From Nostoc sp. T09 (GTDB taxonomy: Bacteria; Cyanobacteriota; Cyanobacteriia; Cyanobacteriales; Nostocaceae), in contig NZ_MTAV01000019.1 in NCBI RefSeq assembly GCF_002154695.1, positions 1 through 64,000 of the forward strand: DNA of 64,000 nt, given 5' to 3'. Shown one piece after another: positions 8,156 through 17,845 of this stretch (its first letter is position 1; every line of letters begins with the position of its first letter). The position numbers and the translations under genes are program-made. The notes under the pieces are model-generated. The model did no database searches, was not told the origin of the DNA, and saw nothing but the letters and a program-made list of their open reading frames with translations.

Positions 8156-9025
8156 ATGGTTGCATCACTAGAGGCGCTTCTTTCATCAGTTGTGGACTAC
8201 GCTGGACTGTTTCCGCCAGCAAAGTTGGAATTACAGTCAGCAATGGCAAATTATGCTCAATATCAAACAACTTCCTATACTTGGATGTTAGGACGCTTTA
8301 TTTTGCCAATTTCCCGGTTGCACGAGTTTGAGCAACTTTTACCGGAGAAACCAACAAAATGGTCACTGAGCGTAATTATGACTGGAGATGTCCAAGAGGT
8401 GACCGCACAGCTACAGTCATTTAACAACCAGAAAATTGGCATTACGTCCCTAGAGTTTCCGCCACTTCCACCCACTGAAATCGAAACAATACTTTCTTAT
8501 CTTCCTGATGGAATAGAATCATTCTTTGAAATTCCTTTTAACAGCGACTTCAAGAGCTATTTATCAGTTTTGCAACATACTGGTGCAGCCGCTAAAATTC
8601 GTACTGGCGGCGTAACAGTTGATGCCTTTCCGAGTTTGACTCAACTGTGCCAAAGTATCTTCGCCTTTGCAGAAGCTCAAGTTCCCTTTAAAGCAACCGC
8701 AGGACTGCACCATCCATTACTAGGCAAACATCGGTTAACAAGTGAGCCAAACAGCCCTGTCAGCATTATGCACGGTTTTTTAAATGTTATAGTCTTGGCA
8801 GCACTTGTTTATCAACACAAATCAACGCCAGAGACAGCCTTAGAACTACTCCAAGAATCATCCAAAGAAAATTTTAAATTTACATCTGATAGTATTTCTT
8901 GGAAAGATTACCAACTGAATATTTCAGAAATTGAGGAAACTAGACAGCGTTTCTTTCGTTCCTTTGGTTCCTGCTCATTTCAAGAGCCGATAGACGATCT
9001 TAAGGAACTCCAATTATTAATCTAA
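8156..9025 (+). CDS. Conserved protein of unknown function linked to the hppD cluster
   Basis: I do not recognise a named family. The 289-residue soluble protein starts VASLEALLSSVVDYAGLFPPAKL and has a conserved-looking core with AKIRTGGVTVDAFPS and FKATAGLHHPL. Strands ending in Lys-Arg-Thr-Gly-Gly and Lys-Ala-Thr-Ala-Gly-Leu-His-His, spaced by helices, look like a TIM-barrel active site, but this is only an impression. There is no signal peptide or membrane helix. It begins 19 bp after the Lrp-type regulator, so the two are probably co-transcribed. It could supply a missing step or an accessory role for the divergent aromatic operon (inference). Confidence 0.75.
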   Translation: MVASLEALLSSVVDYAGLFPPAKLELQSAMANYAQYQTTSYTWMLGRFILPISRLHEFEQLLPEKPTKWSLSVIMTGDVQEVTAQLQSFNNQKIGITSLEFPPLPPTEIETILSYLPDGIESFFEIPFNSDFKSYLSVLQHTGAAAKIRTGGVTVDAFPSLTQLCQSIFAFAEAQVPFKATAGLHHPLLGKHRLTSEPNSPVSIMHGFLNVIVLAALVYQHKSTPETALELLQESSKENFKFTSDSISWKDYQLNISEIEETRQRFFRSFGSCSFQEPIDDLKELQLLI

Positions 9026-9560
9026 TTAGCACTCAAGTTATGACTATATTCTACTTTGTGTGTTTGCAAAAACTTTTGTATATAGCAATCCGATTTGATT
9101 ACTGAAATTATTTACATAGGGAAGGAACAGGGAACAGGGAAGAAGGAATAAACTGTACTGAGTTTTTTTCAAAAATCAAATATGAGTCCTATAGGTATTG
9201 AAGGGTTATACTTACCATTTACCAGTATTTGTAGAGTGGGCAGTGCCCACCAAAACCTTGATCTTGATACAGTGAGCGCTGCCTATTCCACGGATATTTC
9301 AAAACTTAAGTATAAATCCTATACTTACCATTTATCAGGGATTTTTGCTGCATAAAAAAACAGCATAAAACCTACTATATAAATGTAAACCTTAAGAGGT
9401 TATTGATATAGTCATACCAATTGGTAATCAATAATTTGTAATTAAAAAATTCAGATTTAATCTAGTAGATCGCGGCATAAATCCACCCTATAATCATAAC
9501 TCAGAACTCACGAATTCTGAATTATGCTGTAATTTCTCATCCAAAAAAAATAAAATCGGT
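9026..9560. other. Repeat-rich intergenic region
   Basis: No gene is supported in these 535 bp. It holds a heptamer-type run (gggaaggaacagggaacagg and on, about 9118-9147) and a palindrome tgggcagtgccca near 9238-9250, of the same kind as the gtgggcattgcccac copies near 36710. Two direct repeats, cttaccatttaccag (9211-9225) and cttaccatttatcag (9324-9338), flank about 100 bp. The end is AT-rich and should contain the promoter of the caspase gene. No clear ribosome-binding site precedes the ATG at 9561. Confidence 0.6.
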
Positions 9561-12500
9561 ATGTGTCCACGTGGTGTTACTACCAGTCGCTCAACTCAAG
9601 CTAAACAAACAATTGCTCCGAAATTGTGGTTGTTACTTGTGGGTGTCAATCAATATCAGGATGAACAACTTCCTTCTCTACGTTATTCAGCAGTTGATTG
9701 CCAGGTATTAGCTGAGGCTTTAGCAGGTGCAACTAAGGAACAGTTTCCCCAAAGACAGGTAAAAATTTATCACGATTTTGCTAACCAGTTACCACTATTA
9801 GTAACTGTGCGCGAAAGTTTACGGCAAATTGCAGCTGATGCACAACCGATTGACACGATTTTATTCTATTTTTCCGGTCACGGAATGCTACAGCCAAATA
9901 CACAGGAAGCATTTTTGTGTTTGGCAGATACGCAAAAAGATAGTTTAGAAAATACTGGTTTACCTGTTAAAGAACTGTTGACACAGTTAAGTAAAAGTGG
10001 GGCGCAAAATCAGTTATTGTGGCTGGATGCTTGCCATAGTGGGGGGATGACTCTTAGGGGAGCCATAGCAGAGCCATTACTAAATCCTACTCCGCAATTG
10101 GTAGACGCTTTACAACGTAACGCTACAAAAGGTAAAGGTTTTTATGCATTGCTTTCTTGTGATGTTAATCAGCAATCTTGGGAGTTCCCTGAACTGGGGC
10201 ATGGGGTATTTACTTATTATTTAATGCGGGGTTTAAATGGTGATGCTGCTAATGCCCAAGGTGTAATTTTTGCTGATGAGCTTTATCGCTATGTTTATCA
10301 CCAGACGTTGCAATATATAGATAAAACCAATCAACAATTACGATTAATTAATCAGCAGAAGCGCGGCAAAGGTGACACTCAACTTTTTAGCGAGTATCCC
10401 CTGCAAACACCGAAGCGTATTGTCGAAGGAGTCGGGGAATTGCTTCTAGGCTCAATACCTGCAATCGCGCAATCACGCCCTTCAAGAATAGCACTGGTAA
10501 TTGAGGGATTTACTGGTTATCAGGCAACTCTAGATTTGAGTAAAGTCTTGGTTGGTGCTGGTGATTTCGAGTTGGAATATTTGCCTCGTTCAGGAGAAAC
10601 AACCGCTAAGGATATTCGGGCTGCAATTCAAGAATGTTTGGGTTCAGTAAATCAACAACGCCACGAAATAATTGAAGAAACCTCAACTGTATTTTTATAT
10701 TTACGCGGAAGTTTGGAAGAAACCCCGACTGGGGAAGCGGCATTATTAATATCAGAAGATATTTGGCTAAGCCGTTCTTGGCTAAGGCAACAATTACGCC
10801 GTTCACAAATTGCCCAACAAATCATTATCTTAGATTTTCCGGTAGTTGCAACTGCTGTTTCTTCTCTCCATGAGTGGGTAGAAGACTTACAGTTAGAATC
10901 GGAAAAAGGGCAATGTATTATCGCTGCCACTTCCCCAAAAGATAATTCGGAATTTTTTGCACAAACGCTGATCGAAACTTTAAAAAATGCTAATAACCCA
11001 GCAGGTTTATCTGTAGCTGGTTGGATTACTCAATTACAAGTTCAACTGGCATCACAAACACAAAATACCCCGTTTCTATCACTTAATTTTTGGCTATCAG
11101 GAACTCAAGGTGTAATTGAAATCATCCCTGCCACAACTGGCGCACGCAGTTATAAAAAAGCAGCATTAGATTTAAAAATTTGTCCTTACCGGGGATTAAG
11201 AGCTTTTGCTGAAGAAGATGCTCAATATTTTTTTGGCAGAGAATCTTTAACTCAGCATTTAATTAGTCAAATAGCGCATAAATCTTTCTTAGCTGTAGTG
11301 GGTGCTTCTGGTAGTGGTAAATCTTCTGTTGTGCAAGCGGGATTAATTGCCCAATTACGTCCAGGTAATTGTTTACCTGGAAGTGATTCTTGGTTAATTA
11401 AAAGTTTGCGTCCCGGTGCGCGTCCCTTGGAAGAGTTAGCGAGACGATTGGAGGAGGGAGGGGGAAGGGGACAAGGTAGTAATCTTTCTCCCTCATCCCC
11501 CCACACTCCCCACACTCCCTCCTCTCCTCCATCGCCCCAGCTTGTACTAGAGGGAATGCTATATCAGGGGGTGGAAGGCTTTGTCTACTGGTTGCGTAGC
11601 CGACCTGAGTCTGTGGTGGTTTTGGTGGTAGACCAGTTTGAGGAATTATTTACCCTTGCACCTATCGAAGATAGACAGCGGTTTTTAGAATTGGTGTTGG
11701 GAGCAATAGAATATGCTTCTGATAAGTTTAAATTAGTCATTACTTTGCGCGCAGATTTTATCGCTTCTTGTTTGGAAGTCTCTGCACTGGCGACTTTACT
11801 GCAAGAATTTAGCGTCTTAGTTCCGCCTCATCTGAGCGATCGCGATTATCGTCGTGTCATTATTAATCCAGCGGAACAAGTGAGTTTAAAAGTAGAGCCA
11901 GAATTGGTAGAAGTTCTGGTACAAGAGTTAAACCACTCGGCGGGGGATTTACCGCTGTTAGAATTCGTACTAGAGCAGTTGTGGGAATTCCGGCAAGAGG
12001 GAGAACTGACTCTAGCGGCGTATCAGCAACGAGTGGGTGGTATTAAGGGCGCGCTGGAACGTAAGGCCCAAGCAGTTTATGAAAGTTTAGATAGCCAAGC
12101 TCAAGATTGTGCGCGATGGATTTTTCTTTCTCTCACCCAATTAGGGGAGGGTACAGAAGATACTAGGCGCAGGGCATTGAAATCAGAGTTAGTAGTGCAA
12201 AAATATCCGGCGGCGTTGGTGGAAAGAACGCTGCAAGTGTTAACTGCTGCGAAGTTAGTGGTGGTGAATTTGGAAGAGGAGGGGGGGAGTAGGGGACAAA
12301 GAGACAAGGGAGACAGGGGGGACAAGGGGGATTCTGCGATCGCTTCTCTTCCTGCGTCGGCTGTGACTATTGAAGTGGCGCATGAAATTTTGATTCGCCA
12401 TTGGTCAACTTTGCGATGGTGGTTGGAGGAAAATCGTAGTAGGTTGCGATCGCAGCGTCAAATTGAACAAGCGGCAGCTTTGTGGAAATATAATCATGAG

Positions 12501-14858
12501 CAAGCTGATTTTTTGTTGCATGGTATCCGTTTAGCTGAGGCGGAAGAAATTTATGTTAAATATACAGAGGAATTATCTCAAGATGTTCAACTTTTTATTG
12601 CTGCTTGTTTAGAAGCAAGGCAACGACAACAAATTGAACAAAAAAAGCGACTCCGACAAGCTCAAAAAGCTGTTGCTGTTATTAGTGTATTAGGTATTGC
12701 TGCTAGTGGTTTTGGCGGTTTGGCTTATTTCCAAAAACAAGCGGCTCAGTTACGCGAAATTTCTGCTTTGAATGCCTCATCAGAAGCATTATTGTTATCA
12801 AATCAGCAACTTGAAGCTTTAATTGCGAGTGTGAAAGCTGGGCGAGAAATCAAGCAGGTATTTGCGCCAGCTAAAGATATACAATTAGCAACTGTAGCAA
12901 CTCTTCAGCAAGCTGTTGAGCAAACTCAAGAACTCAACCGCTTACAAGGTCACAGTCAACAAGTTAATGCTGTTACTTTTAGCTCCGATGGTAAAATTAT
13001 CGCTTCTACTAGCGATGATGGCACAATTAAATTTTGGAGTTACAATGGTAAATTAATCAATACTATTACTGATACTAAAAATAGATTTACATCTCTGTAT
13101 TTTAGTCCTGATAGTCAATTTATTGCGGCTGCGAGTACAGAGAAAAGCATTAAATTATATAACATCAATTTGGCAAATTGCCCGCAGGCTAGAAGCCTGG
13201 GGCTACATAAACAAAGCCTGCCTTCGCAGGCTGAGATATCTGCTATAAATGGGAAATGTTACCCATTAATTAAGAGTTTCACAGGACATAATGATATTGT
13301 CAGCAATGTAGTTTTTAGTCCCGATGGGAAGACGCTTGTTTCTGTTAGTCGAGATAAAACTATAAAGTTATGGCGCATTGATGGCAGTTTAATTAAAACC
13401 TGGAATGCCCATAATGGCTGGGTGAATACTGTTAGCTTTAGCCCTGATGGTCAAGTTATTGCTTCTGGTGGTGAAGATAATTTAGTCAAGCTTTGGCAGA
13501 TTGCAGATGGTAAGTTACTGCAAACAATGACAGGGCATAAAGAACGGGTTACTTGTGTGAAATTTAGCCCTGATGGTCAAATTATTGCTTCTGCTAGCGG
13601 TGATAAAACTATCAAGTTTTGGAATCGTCAAGGCAAAATTTTACAAACTATTGAAGGTAATACAAATCAAATTAACAGTATCAGCTTTAGTCCAGATGGT
13701 CAATTAATTGCTGCTGGTGATGCTGATGCTATGTTGAAAATCTGGAATATTAAAAATAAATTAGGTATAGAATATAAAATCAAACAAAATTTGAGAGGGC
13801 ATGGCGCACAAATTAATCATATTAGCTTTAGCCCGTCAGGTAAAATTATTGCCTCTGCTAGCGTTGACAAAACCGTTAGGCTTTGGCGAGTAACTAATTC
13901 TAAACAAACCCAGGATGAAGGTAGTTTTTATAGTGTGAGTGTTAGTCCTGATAACAAGATGTTTGCTGCGGCTGGTTGGGACGGCACAATCAAAATATGG
14001 GAAAGTAATAGTAAATTTATAAAATCTATTTCAGGGAATAAACAGATAATTTATGCTGTGGATTTTAGCCCCAATAGTAAAATTATAGCTAATGCAAGTG
14101 ATGATAAAACAATTAAATTATGGAATATAACCAATAGTTCTCTACTTCAGACACTAATAGGACATACAGCGCGAGTAACTAGCATTATTTTTAGTCCCGA
14201 TGGTAAAATGCTAGCTTCTGGTAGTGCCGATAAAACTATTAAGTTATGGCAAATTGTAGATGGAAAATTACTACAAACTTTCAAAGGACATACTGATGAA
14301 ATAACCAGCGTTAGTTTTAGTATTGATGGTAAAATGCTGGCTTCTAGCAGTTACGATAATACTGTCAAAGTTTGGAAACTTGATGGTAGTCTTGTCAGAA
14401 GTTTGCAAGGAAATGGACTGGCGATCGCATCTGTAAAATTCAGTCCAGATAACACAATTCTCGCTACTGCTAGTTTGGACAACAATATCAAAATTTGGAA
14501 CGTCGCCGACGGAACTTTAATCAATACCCTTGCAGGACATACCGACGGCGTAACTAGTTTGAGTTTTCTACCAAATAGTCAAATACTAGCTTCTGGCAGC
14601 GCTGACGGTACAATTAAGCTGTGGAATATCAGCGAGCGCACTTTACTAAAAACTCTATTGGGTCATCCTGGGAAAGTGAATAGCATCAGCTTCAGTCCCG
14701 ATGGTAAGACGCTGATTAGTGCAGGTGAGGATACTGGGGTAAAGCTGTGGAATTTAGATTTAGACGATCTGAAGCGGCACGGATGCTTACAAATCAAAGA
14801 TTATCTGCAAAATAATCCCAATGTAAGCGAGAGCGATCGCAATATCTGCAAAGATTGA
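9561..14858 (+). CDS. Caspase-domain / STAND NTPase / WD40 repeat protein
   Basis: Giant 1765-residue signalling protein. Residues 20-270 form a C14 caspase (metacaspase-like) domain with catalytic His107 in FYFSGHGML and Cys158 in LDACHSGG. Residues about 305-525 look like a second caspase-like fold without catalytic residues (LYLRGSLEE and ILDFPVVA at the equivalent places). Residues about 541-1000 are a STAND-type NTPase: CPYRGLRAF lead-in, P-loop GASGSGKSS (581-589), Walker [11 protein letters not shown]. One membrane helix lies near 1036-1057, then about 14 WD40 repeats (1127-1735) with repeated FSPDGK and KLWN motifs. The architecture is that of NLR-like sensor proteins: WD40 binds a trigger, STAND oligomerises, caspase is the effector. 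The start is supported by the paralogue at 41319, which begins with the same MCP-GV-TS pattern. Three repeat-derived segments lie inside the frame. Immune or cell-death function is inferred. Confidence 0.9.
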   Translation: MCPRGVTTSRSTQAKQTIAPKLWLLLVGVNQYQDEQLPSLRYSAVDCQVLAEALAGATKEQFPQRQVKIYHDFANQLPLLVTVRESLRQIAADAQPIDTILFYFSGHGMLQPNTQEAFLCLADTQKDSLENTGLPVKELLTQLSKSGAQNQLLWLDACHSGGMTLRGAIAEPLLNPTPQLVDALQRNATKGKGFYALLSCDVNQQSWEFPELGHGVFTYYLMRGLNGDAANAQGVIFADELYRYVYHQTLQYIDKTNQQLRLINQQKRGKGDTQLFSEYPLQTPKRIVEGVGELLLGSIPAIAQSRPSRIALVIEGFTGYQATLDLSKVLVGAGDFELEYLPRSGETTAKDIRAAIQECLGSVNQQRHEIIEETSTVFLYLRGSLEETPTGEAALLISEDIWLSRSWLRQQLRRSQIAQQIIILDFPVVATAVSSLHEWVEDLQLESEKGQCIIAATSPKDNSEFFAQTLIETLKNANNPAGLSVAGWITQLQVQLASQTQNTPFLSLNFWLSGTQGVIEIIPATTGARSYKKAALDLKICPYRGLRAFAEEDAQYFFGRESLTQHLISQIAHKSFLAVVGASGSGKSSVVQAGLIAQLRPGNCLPGSDSWLIKSLRPGARPLEELARRLEEGGGRGQGSNLSPSSPHTPHTPSSPPSPQLVLEGMLYQGVEGFVYWLRSRPESVVVLVVDQFEELFTLAPIEDRQRFLELVLGAIEYASDKFKLVITLRADFIASCLEVSALATLLQEFSVLVPPHLSDRDYRRVIINPAEQVSLKVEPELVEVLVQELNHSAGDLPLLEFVLEQLWEFRQEGELTLAAYQQRVGGIKGALERKAQAVYESLDSQAQDCARWIFLSLTQLGEGTEDTRRRALKSELVVQKYPAALVERTLQVLTAAKLVVVNLEEEGGSRGQRDKGDRGDKGDSAIASLPASAVTIEVAHEILIRHWSTLRWWLEENRSRLRSQRQIEQAAALWKYNHEQADFLLHGIRLAEAEEIYVKYTEELSQDVQLFIAACLEARQRQQIEQKKRLRQAQKAVAVISVLGIAASGFGGLAYFQKQAAQLREISALNASSEALLLSNQQLEALIASVKAGREIKQVFAPAKDIQLATVATLQQAVEQTQELNRLQGHSQQVNAVTFSSDGKIIASTSDDGTIKFWSYNGKLINTITDTKNRFTSLYFSPDSQFIAAASTEKSIKLYNINLANCPQARSLGLHKQSLPSQAEISAINGKCYPLIKSFTGHNDIVSNVVFSPDGKTLVSVSRDKTIKLWRIDGSLIKTWNAHNGWVNTVSFSPDGQVIASGGEDNLVKLWQIADGKLLQTMTGHKERVTCVKFSPDGQIIASASGDKTIKFWNRQGKILQTIEGNTNQINSISFSPDGQLIAAGDADAMLKIWNIKNKLGIEYKIKQNLRGHGAQINHISFSPSGKIIASASVDKTVRLWRVTNSKQTQDEGSFYSVSVSPDNKMFAAAGWDGTIKIWESNSKFIKSISGNKQIIYAVDFSPNSKIIANASDDKTIKLWNITNSSLLQTLIGHTARVTSIIFSPDGKMLASGSADKTIKLWQIVDGKLLQTFKGHTDEITSVSFSIDGKMLASSSYDNTVKVWKLDGSLVRSLQGNGLAIASVKFSPDNTILATASLDNNIKIWNVADGTLINTLAGHTDGVTSLSFLPNSQILASGSADGTIKLWNISERTLLKTLLGHPGKVNSISFSPDGKTLISAGEDTGVKLWNLDLDDLKRHGCLQIKDYLQNNPNVSESDRNICKD
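11451..11541 (+). repeat. In-frame purine- then pyrimidine-rich low-complexity insert in the STAND domain
   Basis: Codons for residues about 631-660 of the caspase-STAND protein read as gagggagggggaaggggac followed by a C/T-rich tract with ccccccacactcccc. They encode a Gly- then Ser/Pro/Thr/His-rich linker between the P-loop and Walker B. The composition matches dispersed intergenic repeats of Nostocales rather than the surrounding gene, and it keeps the frame. Confidence 0.7.
12276..12341 (+). repeat. In-frame G/A-rich low-complexity insert in the STAND domain
   Basis: Codons for residues about 906-927 are almost pure G/A (gaggaggggg, gacaagggagacagg) and encode [18 protein letters not shown], a charged glycine linker. 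It falls between two helical segments (VVVNLEE and [10 protein letters not shown]). The sequence style is that of intergenic GGGGACAAGGGGGA-type repeats, again carried without breaking the frame. Confidence 0.65.
13183..13232 (+). repeat. In-frame copy of a palindromic dispersed repeat within the WD40 region
   Basis: This segment contains caggctagaagcctg and the hairpin agcctgccttcgcaggct, joined by gggctacataaacaa. It encodes residues about 1208-1224 and disrupts the spacing between two WD40 blades. A diverged copy of the same element, in the opposite orientation, lies in intergenic DNA at about 52261-52306, which shows that it is a dispersed repeat and not native WD40 sequence. Confidence 0.75.
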
Positions 14859-14956
14859 TTGATACAGTTATGAATAAATAACCACAGATGAACACCGATA
14901 AACACCGATATGGCGTTGCTGATTGATGGGATGAATTTTGTTTGACTTATTACTTG

Positions 14957-17399
14957 GTTTTAATCCCTGATAGGGATTTTAATTAATTGCAATTTATCAG
15001 GCGATCGTCACTGTAGTAGCCATTTTGCACGTTTCAATCCCTAATAGGGATTTTAGTTAATTGCAATATTTATTCGATTAATGGCGTGAAATGCCGTTTA
15101 AGTTTCAATCCCTAATAGGGATTTTAGTTAATTGCAATTTATTTTCAGTGAAAACCAGGCTAAACCAGCAAGTTTCAATCCCTAATAGGGATTTTAGTTA
15201 ATTGCAATGCATTTTCTATTTAAATTGTTCAGGCTATTTTTCGGGTTTCAATCCCTAATAGGGATTTTAGTTAATTGCAATATTTATTCGATTAATGGCG
15301 TGAAATGCCGTTTAAGTTTCAATTCCTAATAGGGATTTTAGTTAATTGCAATCTAGTCGAGCTATCAAGTTTTTTAGCAATTGTTTTGTTTCAATCCCTA
15401 ATAGGGATTTTAGTTAATTGCAATTACGGTTGGAATTGCCATATTGAGCCAAAATTACCCTGTTTCAATCCCTAATAGGGATTTTAGTTAATTGCAATTC
15501 GCGTTGCATCTCCTGATGTTGACTTGCTCGTGTTTCAATCCCTAATAGGGATTTTAGTTAATTGCAATTGGATACCACTGTAAGCTCTGCACAGTTTTAT
15601 CCCGTTTCAATCCCTAATAGGGATTTTAGTTAATTGCAATGAATTCATCTTTTTTACAAAGGCTAGTTCATGCGAGGTTTCAATCCCTAATAGGGATTTT
15701 AGTTAATTGCAATTTGGTGAAGAGAATGTTGTTGCAACCACCTTGTCACGTTTCAATCCCTAATAGGGATTTTAGTTAATTGCAATGCTGTAACGTTGTC
15801 GGCAATGGATATCCCCATCTGCTCAGTTTCAATCCCTAATAGGGATTTTAGTTAATTGCAATCTTGTTTTGTTACCAAGCCCAACCATTATTTTCATGTT
15901 TCAATCCCTAATAGGGATTTTAGTTAATTGCAATTTCCGTGGCGGCTCCACTTAATTACTCGCTTAGCTTCTTTCGTTTCAATCCCTAATAGGGATTTTA
16001 GTTAATTGCAATCTAAAGCTTTTTTAGATTCATCACTACCTGGATTGTTTCAATCCCTAATAGGGATTTTAGTTAATTGCAATGTGCAGTTCTTAAAGTT
16101 TGCTCGTAATGATCCACTACGTTTCAATCCCTAATAGGGATTTTAGTTAATTGCAATACTGCCGGGGGTGGCATAGGGGTTACAGCACAAGGTTTCAATC
16201 CCTAATAGGGATTTTAGTTAATTGCAATTTTTGGGATTTTGCAGCCTCAATTGGCACGGCTGGTGTTTCAATCCCTAATAGGGATTTTAGTTAATTGCAA
16301 TTGAAAAAAAACGGGCTAGTTTAGAAAAGTCTAAGCTCGTTTCAATCCCTAATAGGGATTTTAGTTAATTGCAATCTACAACATCAATAAAGATAAATTA
16401 GGACGCAAATCTGATGTTTCAATCCCTAATAGGGATTTTAGTTAATTGCAATGTAAATACCCAACTCAAAATCAACAGGAGAAAGATAGTTTCAATCCCT
16501 AATAGGGATTTTAGTTAATTGCAATTATTTATTCCCCGTCTTTCTAAATTCGGAGTTTCGTTTCAATCCCTAATAGGGATTTTAGTTAATTGCAATCGGT
16601 TTTAATATTTACACAGTTCTTAGTCTTCTAAGTTTCAATCCCTAATAGGGATTTTAGTTAATTGCAATGCATTTTCTCTTAGTAGGAAAGGGAGGCTGTT
16701 GCTGGTTTCAATCCCTAATAGGGATTTTAGTTAATTGCAATCACTTAGCTTATATTTCCCTAGCTTCGGCAATTAGTTTGTTTCAATCCCTAATAGGGAT
16801 TTTAGTTAATTGCAATTTGCCAGTTTGCTACAAGTAACCAACTTGATGGCGAATATGTTTCAATCCCTAATAGGGATTTTAGTTAATTGCAATAAATTAA
16901 TTCAACCACTAAGCTCAATAGAATTAGTTTCAATCCCTAATAGGGATTTTAGTTAATTGCAATCTGCCTCATTAACAGCAGCGAATGCTTCCATTGGTTT
17001 CAATCCCTAATAGGGATTTTAGTTAATTGCAATTTGAATTGCCAATAGCTCTGGCGTCCAGGGAATCGCTGTTAGGTGGTTTCAATCCCTAATAGGGATT
17101 TTAGTTAATTGCAATGCTCCTAATGATATTGATGCTCAAGCTAAGGCCAGTTTCAATCCCTAATAGGGATTTTAGTTAATTGCAATTTGTAAATCCCGGT
17201 GTAATTTGCCCATACCGATGTGTTTCAATCCCTAATAGGGATTTTAGTTAATTGCAATCTGTAGCTACAGCAATTAGGCAAGATGGGGCAGTTTCAATCC
17301 CTAATAGGGATTTTAGTTAATTGCAATTATATTGCGATCCTCCCTACCCACACAGCACCCGGGTTTCAATCCCTAATAGGGATTTTAGTTAATTGCAAT
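14957..17399 (-). CRISPR. CRISPR array, 34 repeats of 37 bp and 33 spacers, transcribed on the minus strand
   Basis: The 37-bp unit on the plus strand starts gtttcaatccctaataggga and ends agttaattgcaat. Its reverse complement ends in ATTGAAAC, the usual 5' handle end, so transcription runs right to left. The leftmost repeat (14957-14993) has three mismatches and the repeat at 15316 has one; decay at the left end fits the leader-distal end. Spacers are 32-45 nt, most 33-38. The spacers at 15068-15101 and 15282-15315 are identical. Palindrome atccctaatagggat in the repeat can form the crRNA hairpin. No cas gene lies in this window, so the array depends on Cas proteins encoded elsewhere or is silent. 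By repeat type a class 1 (type I or III) system is likely (inference). Confidence 0.98.
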
Positions 17400-17720
17400 C
17401 GCCCGCAGTTGAAAGCATTGATATATTTGGTTTTCAAGGTGCAGTTGCGTCAATCTCCAATCAAAGTAGCTTTTTGGGCATTGAGTTGTCAAGGGTGTCA
17501 TGAGTAAAATCACTCCAAAAGCTTGTGTAGCAAGGCTTAACGAGTTTGCGTCAACCTCAAAGTTGGTGTAAAAGGGGTCAAAGCTAGAGGGAGTAAGCTT
17601 TTGAGGTGCAAAATTTTTCTTGATTTTTTAAACACCTAGTGGTTGACGCCAGCTTACCTTACCATCACTTTTACAATGGGATGTTTTAGCCATTCATTAA
17701 AATTGTTCCAAAATTACTCT
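17400..17720 (-). promoter_or_regulatory. Probable CRISPR leader
   Basis: Non-coding stretch next to the intact, leader-proximal repeat. Read on the minus strand it has AT-rich blocks and two copies of TTGACGCAA (plus-strand positions 17445-17453 and 17546-17554), and a related inverted GTTGACGCC at about 17642-17650. These repeated boxes are candidates for promoter or integration-factor sites. Position is inferred from repeat polarity. The short plus-strand frame starting at 17283 runs through repeats and is not a gene. Confidence 0.65.
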
Positions 17721-17845
17721 TCAGTTTTGAGAGATAGAGAAATAATGAAAGGATGCTTCTTTTCTATCATGGCAGCAAGCTGTTCTCAATCCTAACCCAC
17801 TTGTGTAGAAGCTAATGAAAGCAGGCATGACACGGAGACAAAAAA

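Noticed and set aside
174-9025. Horizontal transfer of the aromatic cluster as a genomic island
   Set aside because: No integrase, tRNA junction or visible change in base or codon use; HIP1 sites are as frequent as elsewhere.
14957-17399. Self-targeting spacers against genes in this window
   Set aside because: By eye no spacer matches another part of the window; a genome-wide search would be needed.
17283-17507. Plus-strand frame at the right end of the CRISPR array
   Set aside because: It translates repeats and spacers (FQSLIGILVNCN twice) and ends in the leader; it is not a gene.
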